64,000 nucleotides of DNA from Ptiloglossa arizonensis. Taxonomy: Eukaryota > Arthropoda > Insecta > Hymenoptera > Colletidae. Under the pieces are notes generated by a model. The model was not told the DNA's origin. It searched no databases and worked only from the letters and a program-made list of their open reading frames with translations. The stretch lies in the NCBI RefSeq assembly GCF_051014685.1, contig NC_135055.1:15736001-15800000 (forward strand), in the 5' to 3' direction. Within the stretch, counting starts at the first letter, position 1. Every line of letters begins with the position of its first letter. This document shows positions 51,401-64,000 of this stretch, piece by piece. Position numbers and translations under genes: made by a program.

Positions 51401-54400
51401 GTCGTTGGCTCTTAACTTTCTGGAAGAGATTCCATGAATATTGTACGACACATGTACTCTACGTATGCATGAAGAAAGTTTCCATCGTACACTGACGCGC
51501 CACTATACCGACACTATACATCTCGATTAAATGAACAGCGGCGCGCAACATCGCGTCGACATTTCCTGAAGCTAAAAGATCGCGCGCTTCTCGATACAAT
51601 ATACCTGGCTGGAAAACAAAGATGAAACGTAACGAAACGTACCTACACATTGTTCATCGATCGTGCCGAGAACAACGAACGCTTGCAGCTGTTTTCACCA
51701 AACTTTGGACTTCATTAACCGAAGCGAAGGCTCTCATATTTCTCCCAAGGTATCCCATTCGTCTTCACTCTTTCGCGTATACTTCTGGACCGTAATAAAA
51801 TGCAGCAACGAATCCTTATACACTCTTTTCGTATGAATATTTTAGCTGCTATGTAATCGTGGTTTTTGCAAGGTTAAATAATAATAATGATACATCTTTA
51901 TTGTAGCAATGTTGTATACATTATAGAATGCAGTATGAAGCGAAGAAAAGAGGAAAACGGAAAGGAAAATAAAAAGTTACGGTATAAAAGTAAAGATAAT
52001 ACGTTCGGTACAGAGATGAGCAATATTTTGATTTAGATCGATGTTTCCTAACCCATATACCGCGACATGTGTATCGCGAGAGTGCATCAGGTGTATCGCG
52101 GAAATATTTTATATACATATTTAAAGCTTTATCATATTTTTGGTAATTTTCGCTAAATAAATAAATAAGAAACACGCGTGAAAATGTATCACGATTGTAA
52201 CAATTTTAAACATTTCTATTTCAACAATTATTACGTCTCGCTAACAAATTCAAAGTGTGTGGGCAATTAAAACAGGTTAGGAAATATCTAGATAAAAGTT
52301 TCGAATAAAAGATAAACACCATTCCATTCATTAAATGTTAGATAAAAATTACAAAACTAAATGTTTCTCAATGAACGAGAAAAGAATATAACCGCTCGAT
52401 CTAATAAATTACCGTGCGTTCCTTCTATTGGTTATCTTTTATTCGAACAAAACATTCGATACAAAAATGTGTACATTAACCTAACTTTGAAAGCAGTACA
52501 ATAATATAGTCAAATAATATAGAAAAAAGAAAATGGCGGACGGTAATCGTCCAAGAAGCCGGAAATGTTCGAGAGTAACCGTAAGCGTTTAAATTTTATT
52601 TCTCTTTGTATCGATTGCGTAACGAACACGTATTATCGATATTATTCTTATGTCGATTAAGTGAATTGTCGAGCGTAATCGCGCGAACGTGGAAAAGTGC
52701 AATGAAATGTAACCGAACGTCCTTTTCAGATCGTTATGCCCCGCGGAGCGAGACAGGCGAAAGGTCTTTTGTTGAGCTGCATAGAGGAGCCGGATCCCTG
52801 CATCATGTTCGAGCCAAAAATATTGTACCGCACAGCGATCGACAACGTGCCAACGTCTCGTTACACGATCGAGATCGGCAAGGCTGAGGTTGTGAGAGAA
52901 GGTAGGCGTTCAGGAAGATCTACGGGATCCCGGGATAGGTTTCACTTCGTGCCCGGCGTAATCACGTCGTCTGGACTAGCGATGGGACTGATACGATTAG
53001 GGTATCGACGATACTCGAGTAATTTGATACTCGAATACTTAACCCATTCGAATCATATGACGAGCCGAGTTCGTCACGTTTTAAAATAGAAAATGGAGGA
53101 AAAGGAAATCGACTCTCATTGTTGTAGTAGTAGTCTGTATAAATATGAATGCAATATATAATATGTTGTAGTAGCAGTAGTAATCTGTTCTTGTTATGGC
53201 AATAGTCTGTACAAATATGAATGCAATGTATTCATTATTTAATTTTGTACGATTTTTTAAAATGCTGTGTTCTCTGTCTAATTAACGAGTCTAATTATTA
53301 GCGTTACCGTGTGGCATTTAAATATGATGAGAATGGGTTAGGTAGTTACGTATAGGATGTTCCTTCTAACGCGTGATTTTTCAGCCATTTGTGACTATCT
53401 AAGTTAAAGAAATTTTCAACAAAAATTGACCGGTATTAGCAATAACAAATGGTTGAGAAACGAAGCGATAGTGGAGACTGTATGTATCTAAAATAAAAGA
53501 AAGAGAGGCAAATTTAATCGGTATGAAGCAATTGCATTCATAAGGAAATTCTTTGCACGATATTAAACTATGCAGTTCTCCAAATTGGGCAATATCGTGA
53601 TATAATGGTTTGAAAGTGAGTCCTTTTACTTTCTTAAATGTTTGAGATGTATGCGATTCGAGATCATTTTCGGTTTTGCCGTACTATATACAGCAACAAG
53701 TCGGAGTGAATTATTCATTAACTGCGTCACGGTATCACATTGGAGTTTGTAATTTAATAATCACGAGTATCGATGCGATGCTGATGCAATATGAATTTCC
53801 ATTCCTTCGTAACTATAGAATCTTGTAAACGGGTTAACGATTCGTACGTTGTACACACAACGAGCAACGAAAATGCACCAATTGTAAATTTACAAACGTA
53901 ACGATACTTTTGAGGAAGCATCGAACGTGCAACGATACCGTTCGATATTGATCGGTGTTAAATTATTATTTACGAGCCGGTATCGGTACCATTCGTTTCG
54001 TATCATTCCCATCGCTAACCTCGACGCTCCGAGCATCCTGCTCGCGTAGATCAATCTTCTTCCACGTTCACTGCGACTACTTTTACCGAGCGTCATCGTC
54101 GAGCTTTCACAGGTTCGTCGTTGGTGGCGAACCAGCCACGAAATTTACAACGTCGTTTACCGATCGTTAATTAACCGTGTAAATAATTCGTTACGCGCTC
54201 GTAAACACCGATTCGGTCGGTTTCGAGGGTGATAGTCGGTTATCAATATGCAAACGAAAATGTTTGCGTTCAACTTCGAGTGATTTCGGAGATGAGATCT
54301 CGCGTGTGATTTATTCGAGTTAATCAAGAGTCGTCAATCGTCGGATAATTTATCACGAGTTTATCGAGAAACCAAATCCTCTCCAATCGATACCCTGTTT

Positions 54401-55768
54401 TTAATTATAAATATTTCTTTCGCGGTTATTAATAATCACCGAGTGTATTCCTTCGGTGCAACAAAGTCTGACCTAACATTGACTTCACAGGTATTGCTAG
54501 ATTTCAATTCTACGAGCTCAGTTTATCCTCTGGTTTAATTATTAATCGATCGACGTGCAAATTGAGAAACGATCTCTTTTCTGGTAGGGTGAAATAGAAT
54601 TCACCTTTTATAGGGTTACATTAGAAACTGAGTGCTTTCCAATTGGTGCCTGGTTCTTTATTATAAAATTTTATTTCTAAGATCAAGATCTTGATCCCTT
54701 TTCTGAAAGATAAAGTAGAATTCACGTCCTATAGGATTACGTTAGAAACTAAGTGCTTTGCAATTGATGCCTTATTCAGTAATATAAAATTTTATTTCCA
54801 AGATCAAGATAAGTCTTATAGTCCAAATGAGACACATCAAAGTCTAGTCTAACATTGGCTATAAATATTCTTAGATTTCAATTCTGTAGATTCACCTACT
54901 TACCACCCATTTTCAAAGTTTCTTTAAAAAAAATCAGAAAGGGGTCTATCTTGCACCCAATCCATACAAAAAAACTACGTTAATTCAACTTCGCACAAAT
55001 GCTTCGAATAGGACACTTCTATCATTTCATCGTACCTTTCTCAACTCCCAAAGAAACTTACGTTAACGGTACAATCGAGTGAAATCCCAGTCCGGGTCCG
55101 AAAAGACCCAGACGTGTCCCAAAAAGCGTTCGAAAGATCGGTACTCCTCGATCACCGTTCGTATCATTCACTGGCTCGAATTTGGTCCGGTAGCACCGTT
55201 TACATATCTCAACCCTGGTATCGGACCTCCCGTTAGACCCTAACGAGCGATTAAGCGATAACTGGTAGGTGGTCCACCAATTACACCGCGTTCGGCGTAT
55301 CAATAATTCAACTGTCGGGTGTTTAAACAGTGTCACGGCCCGTCCGTGGTACTTGTCGTATATTTAACGCGCGAGCCGCACGGTTCGTCATTCGAGAATA
55401 TAATATTTATCGGTCGTAATCGTCCTTTCATTATCCAATCGGTAGAACAGTGCACGCGATGACCGGTCCTGAAACAGGATACGCTGGGTCGCTGGGGTGG
55501 GGGTAGCCGGGGAGGGGACAGGGGGAGGGACCAGGGAGGCACAAGCACGCCCGTAATCGCGGTACACGCGTAAGGTGAAACGAGCGTGCACACCTATACA
55601 AGCACGCGTTTCTATCACGCAGGTGATGCGGTGACACTCGTGGGCTGGGGCACTCAGGTGCACGTACTACTGGAGGTGGCCGATCTCGTCCAGGAGAAGC
55701 TCGACGTGTCCTGCGAGGTGATAGACCTCGTTTCTATCCTACCTTGGGACGCGGAACTCGTTTGCAAG
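48490..55768 (+). CDS. BCKDHB: 2-oxoisovalerate dehydrogenase E1 beta subunit (BCKDHB), 3' partial
   Basis: Beta subunit of the mitochondrial branched-chain 2-oxoacid dehydrogenase E1, which decarboxylates the keto acids of Leu, Ile and Val with thiamine diphosphate. Coding exons 48490-48631, 48902-48979, 49530-49732, 49915-50070, 52730-52901 and 55623-55768 join in phase to give 299 residues. The N-terminus is a basic, acid-free presequence ([14 protein letters not shown]). Then come [15 protein letters not shown] (with the cofactor-site Glu), [44 protein letters not shown] (active-site His), [23 protein letters not shown] and VGWGTQVHV, ending at [11 protein letters not shown]. The last part of the family protein (about 75-90 residues, containing ISHEAP and GGFASEI in homologues) is not found before 64000, so its exon lies beyond the window. 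The start is the ATG at 48490; an earlier in-frame GTG is not needed. Confidence 0.96.
51509..51823 (-). pseudogene. Coding-like fragment, possibly IFT121/WDR35-related, in a BCKDHB intron
   Basis: On the minus strand 51608-51509 encodes [20 protein letters not shown] followed by [11 protein letters not shown], bounded by TTTTCCAG and G/GTATAG splice-like signals. Upstream, 51823-51647 reads as 59 codons with two stops, ending [16 protein letters not shown]. The order and spacing recall the C-terminal alpha-solenoid of WDR35 (a stretch like LYVLSALLIEQYHEQ, later [20 protein letters not shown]), but similarity is weak and intermediate sequence is missing. The 38-bp gap is too short for a normal intron. 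A degraded gene copy is the best reading; chance cannot be excluded. Confidence 0.3.
55486..55538 (+). other. G-rich tract upstream of BCKDHB exon 6 (potential G-quadruplex)
   Basis: The + strand has seven runs of three to five G within about 53 bp (GCTGGGGTGGGGGTAGCC, then GGGGAGGGGACAGGGGGAGGG). It lies in the intron about 85-135 bp before the acceptor at 55622. It fits a G-quadruplex on the coding strand of the pre-mRNA, but its effect is unknown. Confidence 0.55.
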
Positions 55769-58700
55769 GTAATTTCGTCATTATAATTTGCTCCGTTTTC
55801 ATGCGTTAATGCAACCGGATCGCGTGCATGCATTACGTTTAAGCGCGGCTGTTACGTTTAAGCGTATTACGTGGGCCCGTGTCCTTCGCGGAGTGAACCG
55901 AGTGGGAGAGAGAGAAAGAGACAAAGAAGGAGTAATAGAGAGAAAGAGAGAGAAAAGGAGACAGATAAGCAGAACAGTCGTAGCATTTTAATTGTGCGAT
56001 TAATTCACAGGGAGAAGTGAATTTCAGTTTTCTTGCGAAACACGCCGAGAAGGTGAACGTACGTTTATTTACAGGTTTGGGGAAGTGCAATCGCGTGGTA
56101 GATTGTTCGATAGCGTACATTTTTAACGATCGGATGAAAAGTTTCATTCGCGAGAGGTGTCGATAGTGTGGTTCGGAGATCTGATATTATTAACGAAGTA
56201 ATTTTCTTTTCGTGGATACGGGACAGTTTTTTTTAGATGTGTTTTTGATTTTTTGGTGGGTGATGGTTGAATTTAATTTCGAGTGGGAATTGTAACTGTA
56301 GAATCTCTCGTATCCGAACTGATGGGAAGTAGAGAAATTTTTTTTGCGTGACAAATTTTATTTATTCGATAGAGACGAGAAACATTTTTAATATTTAAGT
56401 TTCTTATATATTTAAGAATTCCGTGTCTTCTTCGTCAACTGAGGTATTTGAGTTTTTACCATGGTTTTAATTTCTTTTGGTGAATTTTTTTTAAAGAAGT
56501 TGCTTAACAACGCAAGGATCACGCAAGACGAGGACATTATTTCATCGTTATGTATAAAACACCTCGTCTGTTCCATTTATATTTCTTTATTGTTACTTCC
56601 ATGAATAAAAGATGTCTGGGAAGAACCTTTAACCGGATTGAAACGTAAATTCATTTTTATTGATGTAACAGGAGGTCTTTCCGTTAACTTCCCTGCTACA
56701 GATTTATCTAGCAGCAGTTTATTTAAATTGACCGTTACTGTCGAACCCGAAGATTACCGAAGTTAATTAAATCGTTCGTGGGATTTGAAAAATAAATTCC
56801 ACGCAAAGAAATGTTGCCGCAGCGGTATCCCTCGCTTCTTGGAATATTTAAATTAATGTCAACCGGTTAAATACTTTTTATGAGAAAGAGGTACCTCTCG
56901 CCACTCGTATGGGGACTATAATTTGTCCGTGCCATAATCTCCAGGTAACTTTAAGGTCTGAGGTCAATCCAATGTTGCACATCGAGGACTTCCACAGTGA
57001 TTGCCGCAGAAATGTTCATACCTCTAATAACTACTTTGTTCTGTCACCGTTGATAGAAGAATAATACATTACGAAAGAACAATAGAATTAAATTCATAGA
57101 TTGTTTGCCGATTCGAGCAATTTTTTACAGTTATACAGAACGACCACTGAAAGACCAAACAGTTTGAAAAAATCGTAACTTATTCATTTTCAATTTATTT
57201 TATTTGGTGATTTTCACGCATAATGCTAAAAGAAATTCTATTGATAATATTTCAAAATAAAATGATACAAAATTATGAAACATTTCAACAAGATTTTATA
57301 TCGTTCAGTCTGTCAATGAACACCCTGTGTAAAGTTTTCAATTTCATGTTCAATCGTTTTCGATACGAGATTATTTAATCCAAAGCTAAATCAAAATGTG
57401 CAAATTGATAGTTGTTACAAAAAGGAAATCGATCGACTTGCACGAATTTATCGCTTGGTTTGAACCTTCAACCGGTGTTGCGAAGTCTACTATGATGCCC
57501 AGCTTCATTGTAGATCACTGCTACTTTCACTGCAATATTGCACACGATCAAGTTGCACACGATCAATATTGCACATGATCAAATTGCAGTTCTACTCAAA
57601 TGTTTGCCTACGTGTTTATTACAACCGTGGACCGTGGAATATAAATTTCTTACGATTACTTCAAGCGCTTCAATTATACAATTCATCTAATTTTTCATTA
57701 ATTATATTTCAATTTCTATTAGTCCATACGAGTCGAGCCACTGTCATTACCAATTTCTTTTCTATTTCTACGTTACTGTTTCTCGTACGAAAATGATCAT
57801 TTTCAATTCCGTACTCATAGATTGCACAGATAGGAGACATCGGTGATAAAAATTCTTGCTTGTCGAGATTAAATAACAATTAACAGTCACTCTTTCCATA
57901 GATCGACTCACACCATCTTCGTTGTATTTCACTTTCTTTTTATTCGAGTCTCTTTATAAGAACGCTCCTCGTCAAGTTTTCCCTTTCTTTTAGTAAATTT
58001 TTTATCTCGACAACCATACTTTTCGTTGTGCTTTATTCCTTTCGAATTAAAACGAATTAACGCTTAAAGTACCGGTACTATTTTCTTTTCTTTTTTGCAT
58101 TTTCATCTCGCCATTCACGCGCGTAGAAATAAATAAATAAGCGTAAAGGATCAGGGTGACAACCGGGTACCGATAATCAAAATTCTTCTCGCTGGTAATA
58201 GATTTTCCCGAAACGGTGTTACACTTGAACAATTTCAGTAACGACGTTTGGCGAACTGAGAGAGAAGAGAGCAACGCTCCCGTTACCAATGCTGCGGGAA
58301 CGATGGCACGGTGTATCGGAATAATAAATTACGGTGACGAAACAACGTGCTCGTGGAAATGTATCCCGACGAAAAAAAAAAAAAAAAAAAAAAAGAAAGA
58401 GAAAAAAGGGTTTACGATTTATTTTTTTTTAACGAACCTCTAATTGCACCGCGCGGCTTTCTTTTCTGTGTCGGTTTCAAAACATCATCGGCGCGACTTT
58501 CGAAATTCGTGGAAAAAGTTCAGCTCGCCCCGAGCGTTACAAAATGTAATTATGAAATGCAGATAAACGCGCGCTTGGCCATTTTTATTTGCGAAATATC
58601 CACGGACGCGGATAATTCGTATCGATCGTCCGCGGTCTCATTATCTCTCTCTCTCTTCTTTGGATTAGCCGATCGTTCGATATCTCGATCCCTCGTTTCA

Positions 58701-59883
58701 TTTTTCGTTCAAATAAACGATTAAACGATTCTTTCTTTTCTATTTGCTTCATCGATGATTCGACGATTAATTTATTATCGACGATTAATCGCATTATTAG
58801 TGACTCGAGTAACCTCGATACAGATTGTATAGATACTTCTTAGCTTCGTTGCATGTTTTTAAAAGACAAATCGGAAGATAATAATTTTGTAGGAAAGGAG
58901 TCGGTAATTTGTTAATTTTTTATATTGTTTATAACATCGTACGGTTACTAGTTCTTTCGTTGACACTTTATTTATGTATTTTTCTTTTCTCTCTCTCTCT
59001 CTATTTTGTATTTTTTATTTTTATTTTACAATGTTTAAGAACAAATAATAATAGTATCAGGAGTCGTTTCGTCGCCGAGTTGCCGGTCTGAAATAAAATA
59101 ATAAAAATACGTAGGAATGTGAAATTTGTTACTTGGTTAAAATAATTTCAATTTGTTTCGGTTGTCCACGAACCTTGATCACACTGTTGGAACATATTTT
59201 ACAGTGTATTAATTGACAAGGTGATCAGGGACATCGTGCAGATAAAATGTCATTTAATTTAACAGAATTACTTAAATTTAATATATTATTGATTTATTTT
59301 GGCTAACCGAGTGACTTGTAGCACTGTAATAAAATTTCAAAAAATACATTAACACTACTCGGTTTAATTGTAGGCATTTTAAGTAAAAGTGTTTTAGTCG
59401 TCATTGGTCAACGAAGTGATCTGAAATAATTTTGTGAAAATAATGTGTGCAGAGAATACCATTCTTCGTTTAGATCATTACGAGGGCTCTCTTCTATGTA
59501 TAGACAGTAGAGGTAAATAATTTAATTCGTTAGGTATTCCATAGATTAGTTACTTTCGTCGATGGCTTTGCGAGTAATGTTTTGTAAAGAGACTAACACT
59601 TTGACGAGTAATTGCCATTTAGGAACTGATTTCGTAAAATACGTCAATTTGATCATCTTTTTGTACCCTTTTAATAATTATCGTATCCAAAGGCGTCCTG
59701 ATCTTTCACAATCGAAACCGCTAAGAATTGACATTATTTAACATTTAAACCTACTATTTCACAATTCTCCCAACAAATTACTCCATACGCGTGCCACGTA
59801 AGAACGAAAAAAGGTTAAATGGTATTAACTCTTCATCTGCGTGGACAAAAAATTTCAATGAAAAAATTAATAAGAGAGAAAAA

Positions 59884-59908
59884 AAGAAAGAAAGAAAGAA
59901 AGAAAGAA
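59884..59908 (+). repeat. (AAAG)n microsatellite
   Basis: Six uninterrupted AAAG units follow an A-rich stretch. Confidence 0.9.
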
Positions 59909-60289
59909 GCATCAGAACAGAATAACTCCTCGTTATTACGGTCGAGGACTGAACATAACTTGCAAATACGAAACATTAAAGAGATACATGTATAAATGGG
60001 AATTAAGGACACTTTGCAACTCTTTTTAGCGCAAACGGAAAAGGAAACGTATAATCCACACGTCGAGTAATTTCATAAGTCTGCATATTGTACTCGAAGA
60101 AAATATTTATATACAGATACACGAACAATAATGACCGTTCATAAAGAAGCCATCTTCTTGTACCATCTTCGCCAAATTTATTCACGTCCGTGTCTTCAAA
60201 GCTAATAATATAAAAAAAATTCTCTCAACACAGTGATAAATATTACATTGACCAAAAAAGTATTCCAAGAATAAAGTATCTGGATTGTA

Positions 60290-61060
60290 TCAATATTCAA
60301 ATTCAAATTTTCTCAATTTATATTTTAATATTCACACTAAAAATCTATGCTTCGTTACCATTCCACCTTTACCAAAAAGAACTACGAGAAGAAAGTGTCT
60401 GAAATATATTCAAATTCGAAATCAAATTTTTCAATTTACATTTTAATATTCACACTAAAAATCTATGCTTCGTTACCATTCCACCTTTACCAAAAAGAAC
60501 TACGAGAAGAAAGTATCTAAAATATATTCAAATTCGAAATCAAAATTTCCAATTTATATTTTAATATTCACACTAAAAGTCTATGCTTCGTTACCATTCT
60601 ACCTTTACCAAAAAGGACTACGAGAAGAAAGTGTCTAAAATATATTCAAATTCGAAATCAAAATTTCCAATTTATATTTTAATATTCACACTAAAAATGT
60701 AAGCTTCGTTACCATTCTACTTTTACCAAAAAGAATCTACGAAAACAAAGTGTCTGAAATATATTCAAATTCGAAATCAAATTTTCCAATTTATATTTTA
60801 ATATTCACACTAAAAGTCTATGCTTCGTTACCATTCTACCTTTACCAAAAAGGACTACGAGAAGAAAGTGTCTAAAATATATTCAAATTCGAAATAAAAA
60901 TTTCCAATTTATATTTTAATATTCACACTAAAAATCTAAGCTTCGTTACCATTCTACCTTTACCAAAAAGAATCTACGAGAACAAAGTATCTGAAATATA
61001 TTCAAATTCGAAATCATATTTTCCAATTTATATTTCAATGTACACATCGAAATCAATGCT
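60290..61060 (+). repeat. About 118-bp tandem repeat, 6.5 copies
   Basis: Units share ATATTCAAATTCGAAATCAA, TTTTAATATTCACACTAAAA and TGCTTCGTTACCATTC plus TACCTTTACCAAAAAG. The GCTTCGTTACC anchor recurs at about 60349, 60468, 60583, 60702, 60820 and 60940, so the period is 115-120 bp. Two subtypes (CTATG versus CTAAG before CTTCG) alternate towards the 3' side, suggesting duplication of a dimer. Confidence 0.92.
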
Positions 61061-61318
61061 TCTGATCACAGCGAGCCCTTTACACGTATTCGTACCTTGC
61101 TCGGCGTTATTATCGAATTCTTGCATACCTGAATGTTAGACAGCTGTCGCGTCGTTGTTCGAAAAAGCAAACGAAACGCAAACATTCACTCGTCCGAATT
61201 ACGATACCCGAGGATTGCCGTGGACACTAATATCGCGCTGATTTATGCTAATCGATCTTTAGCCGCTTAATGATATGCCGATTGTACGGTATGCACTCGC
61301 AGGCATACACGACGTAAC

Positions 61319-61334
61319 GTTGCACCGGTGCAAC
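61319..61334. promoter_or_regulatory. 16-bp palindrome GTTGCACCGGTGCAAC
   Basis: A perfect dyad lies in a GC-richer block. The same 14-base core GTTGCACCGGTGCA recurs at 63187-63200 within another such block. It may be a protein-binding site in conserved non-coding DNA; no factor is assigned. Confidence 0.35.
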
Positions 61335-64000
61335 GCGCGCATGAAGTGGTGAGCGTAATTGGAAACCCGTTTCGCGTAATTTCGATACGCTCGCGGATTC
61401 GCCGAGCCGATGATGTTCATTGAACATACACTCGCGGCAAAATCGTCGTCGAAGTGGAAAGTCCGTCGCGATTTCTTCGAAACGGAGATCCTGGATGCTG
61501 TCGGATTATGAAACATCCTGATCTTGAAAAACGATAATCGCGGAGAGGTTGTTGACCAGTCGTCGGATAAAGTTGATTTTCAAACGACCACGATCGACAT
61601 TTTTATTTCACGGAGTTCGTTTTTCAATATCTTGTATCGTTGTTACATAGAATATGGAAAGTGGCCATTTGGTAAAAGAATATATATTTTTCTGGTAAAA
61701 GAATGATTGATAATTTTCAAGCAAAAAATATGAGAAAAATTAGAGAAGAGACTATAGAATATTTTTATGGCAAAAATTATGAAAGGTCGGTCAAATTGTG
61801 TAATGAATTTTTTTTCTGTCTATAAATATAGTATTGTATATGTAAATATAAAAAGAAATTTTGTTTGCAAGGAAAACAGAGAATATTAGTGGTGGAATTA
61901 AAATAATAGTTATTGGGTGGAATTTATTGTAAGTTTAGAATTGATCATTTATTTGAATATTTATCATTCTGTGGATAATATTGGTATTATTGGAATTGAA
62001 ACGCAATAAGTTTTTTAATTCACGTTTTCTCTTCGTTGGAAGATAATCGAGATTATTACAGATGTAACTATTATGAAGATTGCCGGAGAATAAAGATTAC
62101 GACAATTCTTGCAACTGGTGTGAGACATATGAATCATCCGCAAATATTAATCACATTGGTGCAACATAGGCATTCCCATTTCGTTGACGTCTGATGCAAT
62201 GCGGTTTTTCTACGAATTTTTTGTTTTTACAGACGTTGGTTTTTCTTCGAAATTTCGTATGCTTTTAATGTCGCTTTACAAATCAACGTAACCTTGAGCC
62301 TTTACAGCCATACTATCTTTATTGTATTTTCGCCTCTATAAACGACGGTGTCGTTTAAACCGCAATCGTGTCGAATAAAAAAATGTTCATTTCACGTACG
62401 AAAGTTTTCATTTTACGTACAAATGTCCGAGCTATGTATACATAAATAAACTAAACATTCAAACTGGACACATTCCGCGTGAAACGTTAACATTTCTTAT
62501 CGCGTGCATCGTAAGGAAGTCACGAAGACAGATAACACCGTGTGTAGTTGTTAATTTCGTCCATCCTTGAAAATTTAAATCGTGCTTGACCCGTGTTCAA
62601 CGTATCGTTTATTGCCAGTTTAAAAATGTAGAATACATGTTCGTTAATCTTTCGTTCCCAGCATTAAAAAAAAAAAAAAAAGAAAATCATACTGCAAACT
62701 ATCTAACGATATCGATGAACAGAACGATTACTTTTTTCAAATTCATTGAAAATTGTATCATTCAAATTTCAATCTTACTCTACAAATCTGCAAACATTCA
62801 ATTTTTCAAAAACACTAATGCCAATTTTCTTATTTACAATCCAACCTATTTTCCTTTACCAAATTAAATTCAACACTCTGCAATTATGCACATTTCTCCC
62901 ACAGGTGTGATGTTTCTCATAACGTACAAATTACTTCACACTTATCTCATTTTTTTCATTCACCATTCCCTCTGCACACAATCTACCATACACAAGATGG
63001 TACACAATCTACACAATCCAACAATTCAACACATTTTCGAACGTACCATTTCTTTTCTTTTCCTGACCCAGGACAATCGTCTATATATAATATAGTATAA
63101 TTTCTCCGATCGACGCATCGTTCGTACACCTGTCGAATCGGTGCCCGATCGCTTTGTCAGAGGTTGGACGTAGCGCGTTAAAAGTCGTTGCACCGGTGCA
63201 CGCGCGGTTGCACGCGTCAGTGGCGTAAGGGATCGAAGAAGGGCGAATCGCGGCGGGTGACCGTAACTTCTGAAAGTTGCGTGGAAGGTCAGCTGAAATC
63301 TGAAATGTCACAGAAACCTGTATGCGGCGGACAGTCATGCGTACTATCGAGTCGCCGTTCCTAATGATTTACAACGGTACGTGTACACAGACGCGAGCCG
63401 CGCCTACGTGTCTTAATTACAGGCCACCGGTCGCTCGTTTCTAACGTCGAGCAGCGCGAGCCGAGTTCTCGGTTTCGATAGTCGCCGCGGAACGATCGGT
63501 TCGGTACGCTATATTAATGCATCGCTTAGCGTCGGGCCGTTTATAAATTATTATTATGCCCGTTCGCATGGGACGGCGCGTAAATCATTCACGAATTGAT
63601 CCGTGGCACGGTTCGTTTGTTCGACGAATTACCCTCCGTGACACGTGTTCGTACATCGAGCGTGGCACTCGTCGCGTTCCAGATTGAGATTAACACGAGT
63701 CTAGGACCGTATAGGGGCGGCCATAAACTTTTTAGTTCTTATTTTACAAGCGTGAGTGTTATTTCACGACGCTTGTTAACGGCTACGTACACCGTATCGC
63801 GGAACGTATCGCCCCGATGCTAAGAAGAAAACACACTTTGTTGACATTCCCACTGTCAGCCACCGGACACGTCTCTATTCGAATTATTGCTAAGTGTACA
63901 TCCCCGGGAACACGAAACAAGTCTCGACGGAGACGTTGACCGTTTACTTCTTAGAGCAATTATTCGCGCTCAAAATTTTATTGTTCTTCGGGCCGGTGAA

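Larger units (their letters stand above)
55769..64000 (+). other. Non-coding region, presumably the last large BCKDHB intron
   Basis: No exon matching the missing BCKDHB C-terminus or any other recognisable protein was found on either strand. Open frames are short and lack splice context. GC-richer blocks at about 61080-61520 and 63090-63830 stand out from the AT-rich background and carry palindromic motifs. A tetranucleotide microsatellite (AAAG) occurs at 59884-59908, and a large tandem array at 60290-61060. Confidence 0.5.

Noticed and set aside
63596..63823. 75-codon + strand frame in a GC-rich block
   Set aside because: No ATG start, no splice borders and no family resemblance; it does not match the missing BCKDHB C-terminus.

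Overview
The window is nuclear DNA of an insect, very probably a hymenopteran (bee, ant or wasp). The sequence is AT-rich, genes are split by GT-AG introns, short tandem arrays and mariner-type miniature elements are common, and the predicted eclosion hormone has the usual insect form. I cannot name a species from the sequence. No bacterial genes, CRISPR arrays, rRNA or tRNA genes were seen.

Layout. (1) 58-16466, + strand: 14 exons of an animal heme peroxidase (chorion peroxidase / peroxinectin type). The 5' end lies outside the window. All catalytic motifs are present, and the introns hold five tandem arrays and a mariner-type MITE. (2) 16467-about 22100: AT-rich non-coding sequence, perhaps a long 3'UTR, with an E-box repeat cluster and a possible polyA signal at 22086. 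(3) 23497-25881, + strand: a long exon for an Asn/Ser/Lys/Glu-rich repetitive protein of unknown function. It is followed by about 1.2 kb of frame-broken coding-like repeats and a further open stretch (to 27092), which look like the decayed remainder of a longer gene. (4) 28140-33370: a dense zone of unrelated minisatellites. A clear TATA/Inr promoter at 29095 starts a 5'UTR exon. (5) 33565-34456, + strand: eclosion hormone, complete in two coding exons. (6) 46617-34968, - strand: the ciliary transition-zone protein CEP290, about 24 coding exons and about 2084 residues, with a perfect palindromic RFX X-box 81 bp upstream of its start codon. (7) 48490-55768, + strand: the first six coding exons of the mitochondrial branched-chain 2-oxoacid dehydrogenase E1 beta subunit; the last coding part is not in the window. 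A reverse-strand coding-like fragment lies in one of its introns. (8) 55769-64000: non-coding sequence with one large 118-bp tandem array and two conserved-looking GC-richer blocks.

The genes are functionally independent: a secreted oxidase, a moulting neuropeptide, a cilium/sperm structural protein and a mitochondrial catabolic enzyme. I found no multi-gene 'system'. The best leads for new biology are the decaying repeat-rich gene next to eclosion hormone, the X-box of CEP290, and a tandemly duplicated splice acceptor in the peroxidase gene. Exon coordinates were derived by hand from reading-frame phase and splice signals; the phases close exactly through all three large genes.
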